From: Siderastrea siderea
Lineage: Eukaryota; Cnidaria; Anthozoa; Scleractinia; Rhizangiidae
DNA length: 64,000 bases
Assembly: GCA_964030785.1 (NCBI GenBank)
Contig: OZ034968.1
Coordinates: forward strand, 23,884,686-23,948,685
Direction of reading: 5' to 3'
Shown here: positions 47,201 through 55,300 of the stretch, in pieces
Position numbering within the stretch: the first letter of the stretch is position 1
Layout: every line of letters starts with the position of its first letter
Notes under the pieces: generated by a model
What the model was told of the DNA's origin: nothing
The model's input: the letters and a program-made list of their open reading frames with translations, nothing else
Database searches by the model: none
Program-made: the position numbers and the translations under genes

Positions 47201-47236
47201 GTTGCACCGCATTACTTTGCGACGCTTTTCCGCCAT
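32258..47236 (-). CDS. GDA: Guanine deaminase, 15 exons
   Basis: Hydrolyses guanine to xanthine and ammonia in cytosolic purine salvage. Exons read by eye, 5' to 3' on the minus strand: 47236-47096, 44733-44642, 43631-43460, 42519-42432, 40847-40745, 40605-40578, 39114-39007, 38090-37986, 36963-36866, 35440-35373, 34660-34511, 34165-34131, 33298-33215, 32637-32610, 32358-32258. All introns are GT-AG and all phases join without a frame break, giving 466 residues (human enzyme 454). Zinc and catalytic residues of the amidohydrolase fold are present: VDTHIH (H89, H91), SHINE (H246), MAHC (H284) and GTDVSGG (D335). Other family blocks are 'LPLLQWLEKYTFPAE', 'VVTPRFVLSC' and 'FFLATLGGSQ'. Two exons are only 28 bp. 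Introns carry many MITE-like insertions. Splice sites are predictions. Confidence 0.95.
35884..36585. mobile_element. TIR element, 702 bp, 3-bp target duplication, in GDA intron
   Basis: The ends GGGCGCTTTCCATTCGACCA and its inverse near 36566-36585 are flanked by TTG (35881-35883 and 36586-36588). Arms of ~60 bp repeat AATTTCCGG. Inside, on the + strand, is an ATG-started acidic ORF at 35999 ('MANLRTFLFLSEFFDDFEF', then DDILEDDDD). It may be the first exon of a transposon gene or a captured exon. The 3-bp duplication suggests a PIF/Harbinger-like relative (inference). Confidence 0.7.
36664..36700 (+). ncRNA. Hammerhead-like motif, probably degenerate
   Basis: CTGATGA is followed by T, a GCCG-TAGAT-CGGC hairpin and GAAAG. 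The core and stem II are right, with the extra base seen in Penelope-associated hammerheads. However, stems I and III cannot be closed convincingly with the flanks. It is likely a decayed copy. Confidence 0.35.
36875..37613 (-). repeat. Tandem duplication covering GDA exon 9
   Basis: Copy A (36875-37231, 357 bp) and copy B (37232-37613, 382 bp) lie head to tail. They are nearly identical except for about 25 bp missing from the hairpin of copy A. Both contain the acceptor and first 89 bases of exon 9. Only copy A continues into the exon end and the donor (GTGAGT). Copy B (exon part 37320-37232) is met first by the polymerase, lacks a proper donor, and reads on in frame to a stop near 37093. 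It carries one Glu-to-Gln change. Each copy also contains a hairpin MITE (about 37046-37195 and 37405-37565). Confidence 0.9.
38482..38887. mobile_element. piggyBac-like MITE, 406 bp, TTAA target
   Basis: The element is bounded by TTAA on both sides (38478-38481 and 38888-38891). It begins CCCTGTAAGGCCTGATATAA and ends with the near-inverse. The arms, about 190 bp, include TTCTCCATAC, AGACATC and AGTAGTGAT blocks. A CCC start plus TTAA is the piggyBac signature. It lies in the intron between exons 7 and 8 of guanine deaminase. Confidence 0.85.
39484..40196. mobile_element. Long-TIR element, 713 bp, TTAA target
   Basis: TTAA on both sides (39480-39483 and 40197-40200). The ends GGTTACTCCGGACCT and AGGTCCGGAGTAACC are inverted. 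Arms of ~230 bp (through CATTTATTAAGCTTTCC and AATTAATAGGGTA) make the whole a large palindrome. Lies in the intron between exons 6 and 7 of guanine deaminase. TTAA targets occur in piggyBac and Kolobok families; which one cannot be told. Confidence 0.8.
40311..40421. mobile_element. MULE-like MITE, second copy of the TAGCCTGTTCCAGGCT family
   Basis: TAGCATGTTCCAGGCTTCGA and the inverted end AACCTGTAACAGGCTA match the element at 20957-21123. The flanks TCATTTAAA (40302-40310) and TCTTTTAAA (40422-40430) agree at 8 of 9 bases. Confidence 0.8.
41166..41252. repeat. (GATT)n microsatellite
   Basis: About 21 uninterrupted copies of the tetranucleotide. It gives spurious Ser-Ile-Asn-Gln ORFs on the minus strand. 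In an intron of guanine deaminase. Confidence 0.98.
41396..41760. mobile_element. PIF/Harbinger-like MITE, 365 bp, TTA target
   Basis: GGGTGCATTCTTTTGGGACT at the left end is exactly inverted at the right end and flanked by TTA (41393-41395 and 41761-41763). The interior is full of GGAATA and GGAATG motifs. The TTA (TWA) duplication and GG-rich end fit PIF/Harbinger. In the intron between exons 4 and 5 of guanine deaminase. Confidence 0.85.
44903..45031. mobile_element. Palindromic MITE, ~130 bp
   Basis: TTGTAGTTCAGTTTTATCCT at the left is inverted at the right (AGGATAAAATTGAACTACAA), with an AT-rich loop. In intron 1 of guanine deaminase. Confidence 0.75.
45485..45900. repeat. G/C-run-rich repeat in GDA intron 1
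   Basis: Contains GGGGGGCTGGGGGGGC against CCCCCCCC and a GGGGGCGGATGCCCCC palindrome. The 118-codon minus-strand ORF across it is Pro/Gly/Lys-rich with no domain and is taken as repeat-derived. Confidence 0.4.
46212..46592 (+). repeat. tRNA-headed SINE-like unit in 1.5 tandem copies (246-bp period)
   Basis: A tRNA-like head lies at about 46393-46466: TTAGCTCAATTGGTTAGAGC is an A-box-like D arm, and GGTTCGTGTCC is a B box. The anticodon stem is CTGC/GCAG with a 9-nt loop. The tail (GCCTGATTTTTTCAGGC hairpin, then GCAACTGCATAAGTTGC hairpin and AT-rich end) occurs once after the head and once before it (46217-46350), offset exactly 246 bp. So it is a partial head-to-tail dimer, not just one SINE. 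No intact tRNA gene is implied, because the acceptor stem does not pair normally. Confidence 0.75.
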
Positions 47237-47287
47237 GTTTGCAAGGACACACTACCGGAAGGCCTGGGTTCTAAACTAACCACAGGG

Positions 47288-47385
47288 CATCCTCGGAGAC
47301 CCAGGAGCTCTCCCGCTCTTGTTGTAAACTTTCGCCCATGAAAATCCCGTCGTCCCGACTAGCTGCCGCTGGGTCTCCGAGGATG
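47288..47385. mobile_element. 98-bp MULE-like MITE beside the GDA start codon
   Basis: CATCCTCGGAGACCCAG and CTGGGTCTCCGAGGATG are exact inverted ends. ACCACAGGG is repeated exactly on both sides (47279-47287 and 47386-47394), a 9-bp target duplication. The right end is 52 bp upstream of the guanine deaminase ATG (47236), so it lies in the 5' UTR or core promoter. Confidence 0.9.
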
Positions 47386-47399
47386 ACCACAGGGAGGCC

Positions 47400-48160
47400 T
47401 CTATATGAAGGCCAGACTCAAGCGTGCAAGCCAAAAAACGTATTTGCAAGGAGAGTTTTGCAATTTAATTTAACCAATATCTTTTCTTTGTTAAGCAACA
47501 ATGAAGTTTGGTCTGATTCTGTATCTTTCTTCTATTGTGTCAGTCTCTCTCTTCTCAATAATTTTTCACAGATAGATATTGTTTTTTCATTACTCGATCT
47601 AAGGATTTGTATTGAGCTTGATCGCTAGTTCTGATTTAGCCAATGAAAAAAAAAAGACAGTAAATAGCCAACAAATTTTACGTTTTCGGTGTACGTTGTC
47701 CATGTGTTGTTTCGTTATTATTCGTAAAAAAGCCTTTTCTGCATTTGAGCCAGTTTTTTGTTACCATTTAGAGCGCAAAATAAGGTCAGCTTACATTTTC
47801 GGCGAGTCAAAAGCAGCTCGGAATAAGATTCCATTCCTTAACATTTTCTCTTTTTTTACAATAAAAGTTAACGCGAGTAATGAACGACGTTTCGACCGTT
47901 CAACGGTCATTTTCAAGTTCGGTGTTAGAATAAAATTAGATTGTGTAAATATAGTAAAAGCGCTAAAAATATGTACATACAAACAATAGACAATAAGAAT
48001 AAAAGGCTAAAAGTAGCTAAAAAAATAACTTTGTGCAAATGGCATGCATAGCTGTAAAACATATAACTAAAAGCGTATAAGGCAACGGTAATAAGAACAT
48101 TAAAATACCTAAAAATACCTAAAATAACTAAAAAAATAATTTTGCTCGGAGCGAGTCGCT
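47400..48160. other. No gene recognised; upstream flank of Penelope-like fragment
   Basis: AT-rich with short overlapping ORFs. The only structured sequence is the hammerhead-like motif at 47882-47917 on the minus strand. Confidence 0.45.
47882..47917 (-). ncRNA. Degenerate Penelope-type hammerhead motif
   Basis: On the minus strand: CTTGAAAATGACCGTTGAAC followed by GGTCGAAACGTCGTTC. The GACCGT/ACGGTC stem II and the GAAACG box match hammerheads known from Penelope-like elements, but the CTGATGA core is altered (CTTGAAAA). It is expected to be inactive. It lies ~250 bp from a Penelope-like RT in the opposite orientation. Confidence 0.5.
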
Positions 48161-48164
48161 CTGT

Positions 48165-49030
48165 TTGTTGAGCTTTGGCTTCAGAAGTTCAGAGTTGCTT
48201 GGAATTGCCACCAAGAATCAGCTGTTTCAATTCCAGGGAAATTTGTACGAACAGGTGGACGGTGTTGCCATGGGGTCTCCGCTCGGACCCCTTATGGCCA
48301 ATGCTTTCATGTGCGGCATCGAAGAGCAATTAGAAATCCATTACAAGATGCCTGCATTTTACAAGCGTTGCGTTGATGACACCTTCAGTAAAATGCCTGA
48401 TGCTACAACTGCCGCCGAATTCTTATCAACATTGAACGAAATCCACCCCTCTGTCAGTTTCACAATGGAACTGGAAGATAACAACAGACTTCCTTTCTTG
48501 GGAATGGGGATTATCAAAAATCGATCCCAGCTGGACACGAAGGTCTACAAGAAACCGACAGATACTGGGCTTCTACCAAAGCCATGTTGATGTAAAGTAC
48601 AAGCACTCACTACTCAAAACAATGCTTAATCGCGCATTCAAGCTTTCCTCAGCTCGAACTGGAAGCTTTTCCATCAAGAACGCGAACGTCTTAAAGAGAC
48701 CTTTGCTCGTTTACAATATTCAGAATCCCTTGTAGAAACCACTATCCGACAATTTGTCGAGGCGAAAGTTGGAACGGGAAATGCGTGGTCTCAACAGCAG
48801 CAGGCCCCTAGTCAGCAGGACGTTCCTATTAGAGTCGTTTTGCTGTACAAGGGCCAAAAAGCAGCCAACTCAGTACGCAGACAACTAAGTGATCTCAGCC
48901 GAAAGATAAACACCGCGATCCTTCCTGTTTACACCAGCAGAAAGATCAAAGGCACAATTAAAGTGAAGGAACAGAAGCCGCCCATCGTAAACCAACAAAG
49001 CGCTGTGCATTACTTTAAAGGAACTATGTC
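48165..49030 (+). pseudogene. Penelope-like element: RT palm/thumb and linker, no GIY-YIG
   Basis: The first frame (48165-48590) shows 'LYEQVDGVAMGSPLGPLMAN' (RT block with the GSPLGP turn), then 'FYKRCVDDTFS' with the catalytic VDD, 'LPFLGM' and 'KVYKKPTDTGL'. The frame then shifts. The linker continues with 'HVDVKYKHSLLKTMLNRAFK', 'RVVLLYKGQKAANSVRRQL' and 'IKVKEQKPPIVNQQSAVHYF', ending at about 49020. This is the point where the GIY-YIG endonuclease module normally begins. The N-terminal RT half is also absent, so it is a doubly truncated, dead copy. It is a different part of the protein from the fragment at 2281-2860. Confidence 0.9.
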
Positions 49031-49034
49031 ACGG

Positions 49035-49683
49035 TATATGTATTTTCATTCATTTTTCTGATCTGACAAAATTATTTTCTAATTGAAGGAAGCATCAAAA
49101 CCGAAATAGTCTCCTAACGTAGGAAAACACCAAAGAAGTAATAATAAACCAAAACTAAACAAGGATGGTTACGACTGATGGAGATTAAGACAAACGTTTT
49201 TCGAGAATCGAGTAGTTTTTCTGTTTTGGGAAACAATTGTGAAGTTCTGGTATGTGCCCCTGGCAAATGTATGCGGCATGAAAGAATTAAATTTTGGGTT
49301 GATTGGGTCGAGTAATTTTTGATATCTACAATGCAGTTCATGCTTGTGAAAGCTCGGTAAAAGTTTTTGATGAAATTAATTTTTTGAAAACAAAAGTACT
49401 GAAGTCAATTATGTCTCCATCGGTAATGATCTCTGTTCCCTTCTGATTACAATGGCAAACATGCAGAAAAATAAAAACAATTCAGTATTTCAACAAGCTA
49501 TAATAAGGTCTTTTCTATTTGGCAGAACTAGCAGTTACTCATTGTTGGTTTGTTGTATAGCGTCGTCTAATGTCCAACTGTCTGATGTATTTACCTGCCA
49601 AATTAAAAAAAAAATGCGTTCTCTTGAACTTAAATGATGCAGTTATCGGGCAGAAAGAAAGAATGATTCCGTCAATCCGCTTC
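49035..49683. other. No gene recognised
   Basis: AT-rich spacer between the Penelope-like fragment and the 2.6-kb TIR element. Confidence 0.45.
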
Positions 49684-49689
49684 TCAGAA

Positions 49690-49717
49690 ACACCCCTCTG
49701 TAACAGACCCAGTGGAA
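49690..49717 (+). repeat. Left 28-bp terminal inverted repeat
   Basis: Exact inverse of 52275-52302; begins ACACCCCTCTGT and contains one ACCCAGTGG. Confidence 0.97.
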
Positions 49718-49842
49718 CCCGACCCAGTGGATTTTTTTCCTCTACCCAGTGGAAATTTAGTCTCCCCACTACCCAGCGAATATTTTTTTTTTACCCAGCC
49801 GTTTTTATGCTTCCCCAGTGATTGTACCTTACATACCCAGCG
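49707..49842 (+). promoter_or_regulatory. Left subterminal array of ACCCAGTG motifs
   Basis: Seven same-direction copies with irregular spacing: 49707 (in the TIR), 49722 and 49744 as ACCCAGTGG; 49771 and 49835 as ACCCAGCG; 49793 as ACCCAGCC; 49814 as CCCAGTG. Repeated short motifs next to TIRs are commonly transposase-binding sites, so binding by the encoded protein is inferred. Confidence 0.85.
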
Positions 49843-50057
49843 TATTTTTGCAAACAAACAAAAAATAAAAATAATTTAAATACAACAATAGCCCGTTTAT
49901 ATTAAAAAAAAACAAACAAACAAAATAAATCTGGGAGGAGTAAAAACTGCGGGATATATTTGAACCAGGGTGGGAAAAGCGTTCTCCCGCCTTTTCCGCC
50001 CTGATTTGAACCACGTGACACTCAACTCGGTCGTAGGACTGGTGCCGATCGAACAAC

Positions 50058-51935
50058 ATGGCGGAATCTACTGGCACTTCTTCCAGCAGTGGAACCGAAA
50101 GCGATTCGTCCTCTTCGGACTCTGATATTGATGATTTTCGCACGGGAAGTCGACATGGAAAGCGAAGCAAATATGTACGGGAGGTGGAAAATAAGAAGAC
50201 GAAATTCAGCAGAAGTAAAACGCGTAAAACCTACCGGCGCAAGTCTGGAAGGAAGGATCGCCACGCTTCCAAAGGTGATGAGAAAAATGAGCCAGTTTAT
50301 ACTGCTCTTGTGAGAAAAGACAGTAGTGACAGCTTCATTCCATTTATGTTTTCATTGAAGTCAGTTAATGCATTTGATTTATGGCACGATATTGCTGAAT
50401 CAATGGGATTAGTGTCAGAAAGAGCTCGTTCATCTGATCCACTTCACGCTTCCTCTGTAAGGAACAAGACATTGGTCGATTCACTTCCAGATATCATCAC
50501 GGCAGCTGACAAGTTAAAAAGTATTATCACAGACATACGAACTTACACCGGTGCTGTTTCACTTGATATAACCAATGGATCTATGGCTTCACGTACAGCA
50601 GAAGGATTTTACGTAACTCTTGTGAATGGTGTACAGTATCTGTCAGACTATTTCAAGTACACCGGAAAGGAGAATCTTCTGAACGAAATCAAAGTTAAGA
50701 CTCTTGGCACGCGCATGATTGAGGGATTCTATGGCCATGTGACTGAGAAGAACCCAGGAAATAACCCAACTGTTCTACAGTTTTCCAAACGTGTCGCCAC
50801 TGAGGCTTTTCACTTCGTCATCCCTGCTGTCACTTCAGATAACACCATGTGTCAAAACGTCAGTGTCAGGAGAACAAGAGATGAGGTGTCCTCCACTTAC
50901 ACGTATGCTGCTGTAGGCTCTGACGACAACGAGACCTCTTCGGACGCAATGTGGGCGATGTTCCAGCAGAGACATGAACATTGCTTTACTACTGAAGACT
51001 TAAGGAAAGTTAAGACCAACTTGGAAAATGGTAAGGACATTGACCCAGCTTTGTTAAGAAAGCAGTTGTACATTGGGAGGATGGCGTTTTGTCGGGGGTA
51101 TGTGAGCATGCTTGGATGTAAAGGAAACTTGACTGATGACCAAAAGGCGAAGCTTAGGGGTATTCACATGGCTACCAAGTCCAGACCCATGAAAACTTTA
51201 AGAGATTTCCAGAAGAGGAAGTATGGAACACCACCGACAATTATTGGCCAGCATGCAACCAGGCGCCCCTTAAATGCGACACCCATACAGGATTCCATAT
51301 TCACACCCTCAACGACTCCACAAGAAGATGCTGTCGCTGTAGCCGCCGTGCATGATCAGGATGATGTTTCTAGTTATGTCAACAGTAACGCTTTCGAAGT
51401 GGGAGAGGTAGTAGCCTTTCGTGGAACTGACGGGTTGCCTTTCAATTTGTTGAGAGTAACCCATAATGTATCTCTAAGAAGTCTTGGCCCTCGATCCAGA
51501 GTCCGCGGGGACTTTCTTGTTGAAACTGCACGAGATGATGTCAACATTTGCTATTCCCTAGATCTCAACTGGAAGAATGCTTCCATGAGATATGCGCATG
51601 TGCTGCGTGATGGAAACGACGGGGTAGTGACCTTGTTCTTGGAGGAGGCTGTCACAGTGACGGAAACTAAATTCTTGATGACAACAGAAACATACGGCGA
51701 AATTCTGGAGATAGCAGAGCAATTTGAAGATTCCATCAAGCGAGCATTGCAATCAGATGAATCACATGAAGACGTGTGCGAGGAAAGATCCACGGTGGGC
51801 ACAGAAACATGTACAGAAGTTGCTGAACCTTCAGAAAGTGATCATGAGGCACAAGAGACCGTGGTATATCAAGATCGTAGGCAAAGAAGAGGCAGAGGGA
51901 ACAGATATCAAGACATCATTGCTTGTTTACGATGA
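50058..51935 (+). CDS. Unknown protein of 2.6-kb TIR element, 625 residues
   Basis: I do not recognise the family. The start ATG is in a good context (AACATGG) and the frame is open to 51935. Residues 1-30 are Ser/Asp/Glu-rich. Residues 35-75 are Lys/Arg-rich, a likely nuclear localisation and DNA-binding tail. A folded central region (about 80-290) includes 'LGTRMIEGFYGHVTEKNPG' then 'NNPTVLQFSKR'. This resembles in pattern the conserved 'E-x-FF-...-NPT-x-x-QF' stretch near the C-terminus of P-element/THAP9-like transposases. The resemblance is weak. A mainly beta C-terminal region (about 440-570, 'EVGEVVAFRGTDGLPFNLL') is followed by an acidic then basic tail. No zinc finger, helicase or RT motif. 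It could be the transposase, or an accessory protein with the transposase supplied elsewhere. Confidence 0.85.
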   Translation: MAESTGTSSSSGTESDSSSSDSDIDDFRTGSRHGKRSKYVREVENKKTKFSRSKTRKTYRRKSGRKDRHASKGDEKNEPVYTALVRKDSSDSFIPFMFSLKSVNAFDLWHDIAESMGLVSERARSSDPLHASSVRNKTLVDSLPDIITAADKLKSIITDIRTYTGAVSLDITNGSMASRTAEGFYVTLVNGVQYLSDYFKYTGKENLLNEIKVKTLGTRMIEGFYGHVTEKNPGNNPTVLQFSKRVATEAFHFVIPAVTSDNTMCQNVSVRRTRDEVSSTYTYAAVGSDDNETSSDAMWAMFQQRHEHCFTTEDLRKVKTNLENGKDIDPALLRKQLYIGRMAFCRGYVSMLGCKGNLTDDQKAKLRGIHMATKSRPMKTLRDFQKRKYGTPPTIIGQHATRRPLNATPIQDSIFTPSTTPQEDAVAVAAVHDQDDVSSYVNSNAFEVGEVVAFRGTDGLPFNLLRVTHNVSLRSLGPRSRVRGDFLVETARDDVNICYSLDLNWKNASMRYAHVLRDGNDGVVTLFLEEAVTVTETKFLMTTETYGEILEIAEQFEDSIKRALQSDESHEDVCEERSTVGTETCTEVAEPSESDHEAQETVVYQDRRQRRGRGNRYQDIIACLR

Positions 51936-52213
51936 GTTTGATGGCCGTTCTCTGACCTTTGCATGTCTCAAGAAGGTTAGTGATCCCACATTGATTCTTG
52001 CTGTAACTTTGCTAACTTAGGTTACACTTTTTGTGCGATAATCCTCTTTAATTCCTCCCTGGACCAAGACAGTTCCTTCAATTTAGCCGCTATAAAGAAG
52101 CCACTTGCGGGGAAGGGGATAATGGAAAAACAATAGAAACCTCTCATTTTCGACAACTGGCCATTTTTGTATCGAATAAGCTTATGAAAAAAAACCCACC
52201 GGAAAATAAGCCG

Positions 52214-52264
52214 ACCCAGTGGGAAATTGGCCAACCCAGTGACGTTTTTTCCAAAAACCCAGTG
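52214..52264 (+). promoter_or_regulatory. Right subterminal ACCCAGTG motifs, same orientation as left
   Basis: Copies at 52214, 52234 and 52257, all on the + strand, although the adjoining TIR carries the motif inverted (CACTGGGT). The two ends are therefore asymmetric in motif direction. Confidence 0.85.
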
Positions 52265-52274
52265 AAGATAAAGA

Positions 52275-52302
52275 TTCCACTGGGTCTGTTACAGAGGGGT
52301 GT
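52275..52302 (-). repeat. Right 28-bp terminal inverted repeat
   Basis: Exact inverse of 49690-49717, followed by target duplication TCAGAA. Confidence 0.97.
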
Positions 52303-52308
52303 TCAGAA

Positions 52309-55300
52309 TTTCTTCCTATGGATTATTTTTCCAATCTCGTATCTGAAACAATTTATAATAGTTCTGTGTAAATTATTTTGAAGTTTATTTATTGGAATAG
52401 ATAAAACGTTTTCTCAGTTTCTTTTTCTTTTCCTTGTTTAAATTTATCATTTACCTTTCCGGGAAGGAAAGACATTTCATTCTTACAAAAGTGGGATTTG
52501 CCTTGTTAAAAAATAACACATGAAAATAAGACACGAAAATTTTAAGGGTTTTTGTTTTTGCTTATTGGTTCAAGAGTTTGAAACTCTATGGAGTTCAGCT
52601 GAAGTAATTCACTTTGTATTCTAATTATAGTCTTTAAAGAAACGGCAAAAGCGGACAATTTTCATTTGCTTTACGATTTTCTGTGTCTTAAAAATGCTGT
52701 GCGAGTTTATCACTGTTGAGTATCAGAAAGATTGTTTTGGTTATCTTCCCTGCTAAGCCAATCAGAAAAACAGTAGCACTATATTTTGAGAAATTTGTTA
52801 CTCCCAAGATTAGGAGGAGAAAACATTAAGAACTTTTCTTGTGAAGAAGACGCAGGAACTTCCAAGACAACACTCTTTTTTGGTCATAGATTGTTGACCT
52901 AATCGCTCACTTTGTTCGGTAAATTTGCAGTTTCCCGAACGGACAGTCCAGGTGATCACAATCAGAATGTTGAAGCTTGAGCTCTAGAACAGATTACTTC
53001 ATTTCTCTGTGGTCGTATCATTACGTTTACACTGCCTCGCGTGAAATAAACTGACCACAACAAGGTCATTATACATGTACTCAACGAAACAGACTTTCAG
53101 ATAAGTTACTGTGAAGTGTATACTGCCTTTAGAAATGTCAGATCTTTCGAATCTCTAGCTGTGAAACCTCATTGTTCATTCAAGTTCATTGAAGATCTGT
53201 AAGCAAAAAGTAAGACAAGTGGATTAAATAGGGAAATAGAACATTCCGTGGAAGAATGAGGCAGCAACGAATTATTGTTTCAGTGTTTTCCTTTACGAAA
53301 TTTGAGTTTTCATTGACAACTACTACCCTGGACAAAACAATTCAGGGTTAGAATAAATGAGTGTAACTTTTAAATGCTTTCCCATACTCCCAAAAAAAAA
53401 AACAGCAACAAAATTAAAAGGGAAATTTCACAAAAGGAAAACTTTTAAAATTCCTCAATGTTAACATTAAGACCGAGTGAAAAAGGCGGGAGCGTACGCA
53501 CGGATGATACGTTTTCGCGTCAAAAATTCGCCGTGCTCGCGCAATGCTTATATATATTTTTTTATTTTTCACAACTGGAGGAACGTGTGGCTACAATAAT
53601 CACCAAATTCGAACTTTTAAAAGTTAAATTTAAAAGGATCAGAAATTAAAAAATTATTTCAAAACAATTGTCCCATAGACTGAGGAGAAAGCACACAAAT
53701 GATGTTCTCCTCAACCACACAGCAGTTCTTAAACGTATCAAAGCAGTTGTAGCGGTAAGCAGTGCACCTATAAAAGCTTAAAATACTGCAAAAACATCAA
53801 AAATACTTTTTAATAACAGCAAATGCGTGATCCCTTTGATAAACATATCGCGGGGGATAAAGAAAAGGCACAGCTAAACTCATCTCAGGAGCTAAATTGC
53901 TGGAGACACTCGAAGACACGTGCTAGAGCCGAATTTTTTGCTCGCCAAACAGATGTAGGTGTAGAAATTAGTTCGAGGACTTTCCGTGGCTAGCTCTCTC
54001 AAAAAGACGAAGAAAGTTGTTCATGACCTGTTCAAACAAATGCTGCAGTGAAGAAAACTGAAGGACTTGTAGAATTTCTCTAGAATATGGCTATTTTTTG
54101 GCACGAAGCCGATGTGGCCGCACGTGTTTTTCCACCCTTTTTCTGGTCTTAAGGTGAACACTCGTGTATTTCAAGGAATTTCCATGTGTACAATTTCCTT
54201 TTCTGTTACGTTGCCATTTTTATGGAATTTAGGTAAAGCATTTAAAAGTTAAGACGGCATCCATCAGGAAATTGAGTAATCAGTGGACAAAAACCTTGTA
54301 CCAGAATAATTTAAAGTTTATCGCATTCTTTTCTACACTTTTTAAGAGCTATAGAAGTAATTAGTTATCTGTAATAACACCAAAGACAATTTCCTATGGG
54401 AGCCCGTGAAATTAAATTTCAAATTTCACAGGAATTGTGTAAACACGAGTAAAATAGGTAAATTTTTATGCGTAAGATTTCATTTTGTGATATTTGAAAG
54501 TTATTTTCTCGGGCTCCCATAAGAAATTGTCTTTGGGGTTATTAGAGATAACAAATTACATTCGTAGCTCTCAAAAAATGTAAAAAAGAATGCGATATGC
54601 TTTAAATTATTCTGGTACAAGATTTTTGTCCACTGAAAATTAAAATTACTCAATTTCCTAATGGATTCCCTCTTAAAATCTTTTAACCTTGAATTGTTTT
54701 GTCCAGCCACGAGGAACCAAATTTTCCAAAATTATCGATTTACTTCTGAAAACATATTGTACGGACAGCTATGATTATTTTGTGAAAAAGAAAACTTCTT
54801 ATCAAAGAGTTTGCACATAAACTCCACGGCACTGATGGACTGTACTAACGAATAGCAAATCAACTTGGACCAGGGACTTTACAATCGGGTTGTTTTTTTC
54901 TACACTTGAAAAAGCTTTGAACACAGTTGCCCACGAAATCTTGATGCATAAGAAATTCGAATGTATGAAATGGAAATGAAACCTCGAAATCTTCTTTGTT
55001 GTTACCTTGTGGGTCAAACACAACATTGCCAATTCTTGATACAATGAGCTTTCTAGTTTCTGAAATCAACCTGTGACATTCCTCGAGGATCCGATTTTTC
55101 TTCGTCCTTCAGTTCTTTTGATAATTTGCCGGCAATAGTTTCAGAAGACACAATGTTAAACGTTTTTACCAAGACTGCACGATGAATTGTTAAGATAAAA
55201 ATTGGCCTTACGCAAATAAACTCAATCTAAATAAAGCTTAAGCCGAATACATGCTGATTGGATTAAAGAACAGGGTATGTAATTATCAAGTCATCCAACC

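Larger units (their letters stand above)
49690..52302 (+). mobile_element. Intact-looking 2613-bp TIR element with one unknown 625-residue ORF
   Basis: The first 28 bp (ACACCCCTCTGTAACAGACC and onward to 49717) are exactly inverted at 52275-52302. The element is flanked by identical TCAGAA (49684-49689 and 52303-52308), a 6-bp target duplication. Inside each end is a set of ACCCAGTG-type motifs. A single uninterrupted ORF fills most of the interior. Perfect TIRs, perfect duplication and an intact ORF indicate recent movement. A 6-bp duplication is uncommon: IS3EU (6 bp) and Dada (6-7 bp) are known examples, but the ACACCCC end and the protein do not obviously fit either. No DDE triad or RNase H fold could be assigned by eye. 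Confidence 0.93.

Noticed and set aside
47338..47989. Plus-strand ORFs of 96 and 125 codons upstream of the Penelope-like fragment
   Set aside because: AT-rich, no RT or other motif; the second crosses the hammerhead-like sequence on the opposite strand.
51130..51155. Hammerhead-like CTGATGACCAAAAGGCGAAG
   Set aside because: Stem II would be 2 bp and the GAAA box reads GAAG; it lies in an ORF and is a chance match.
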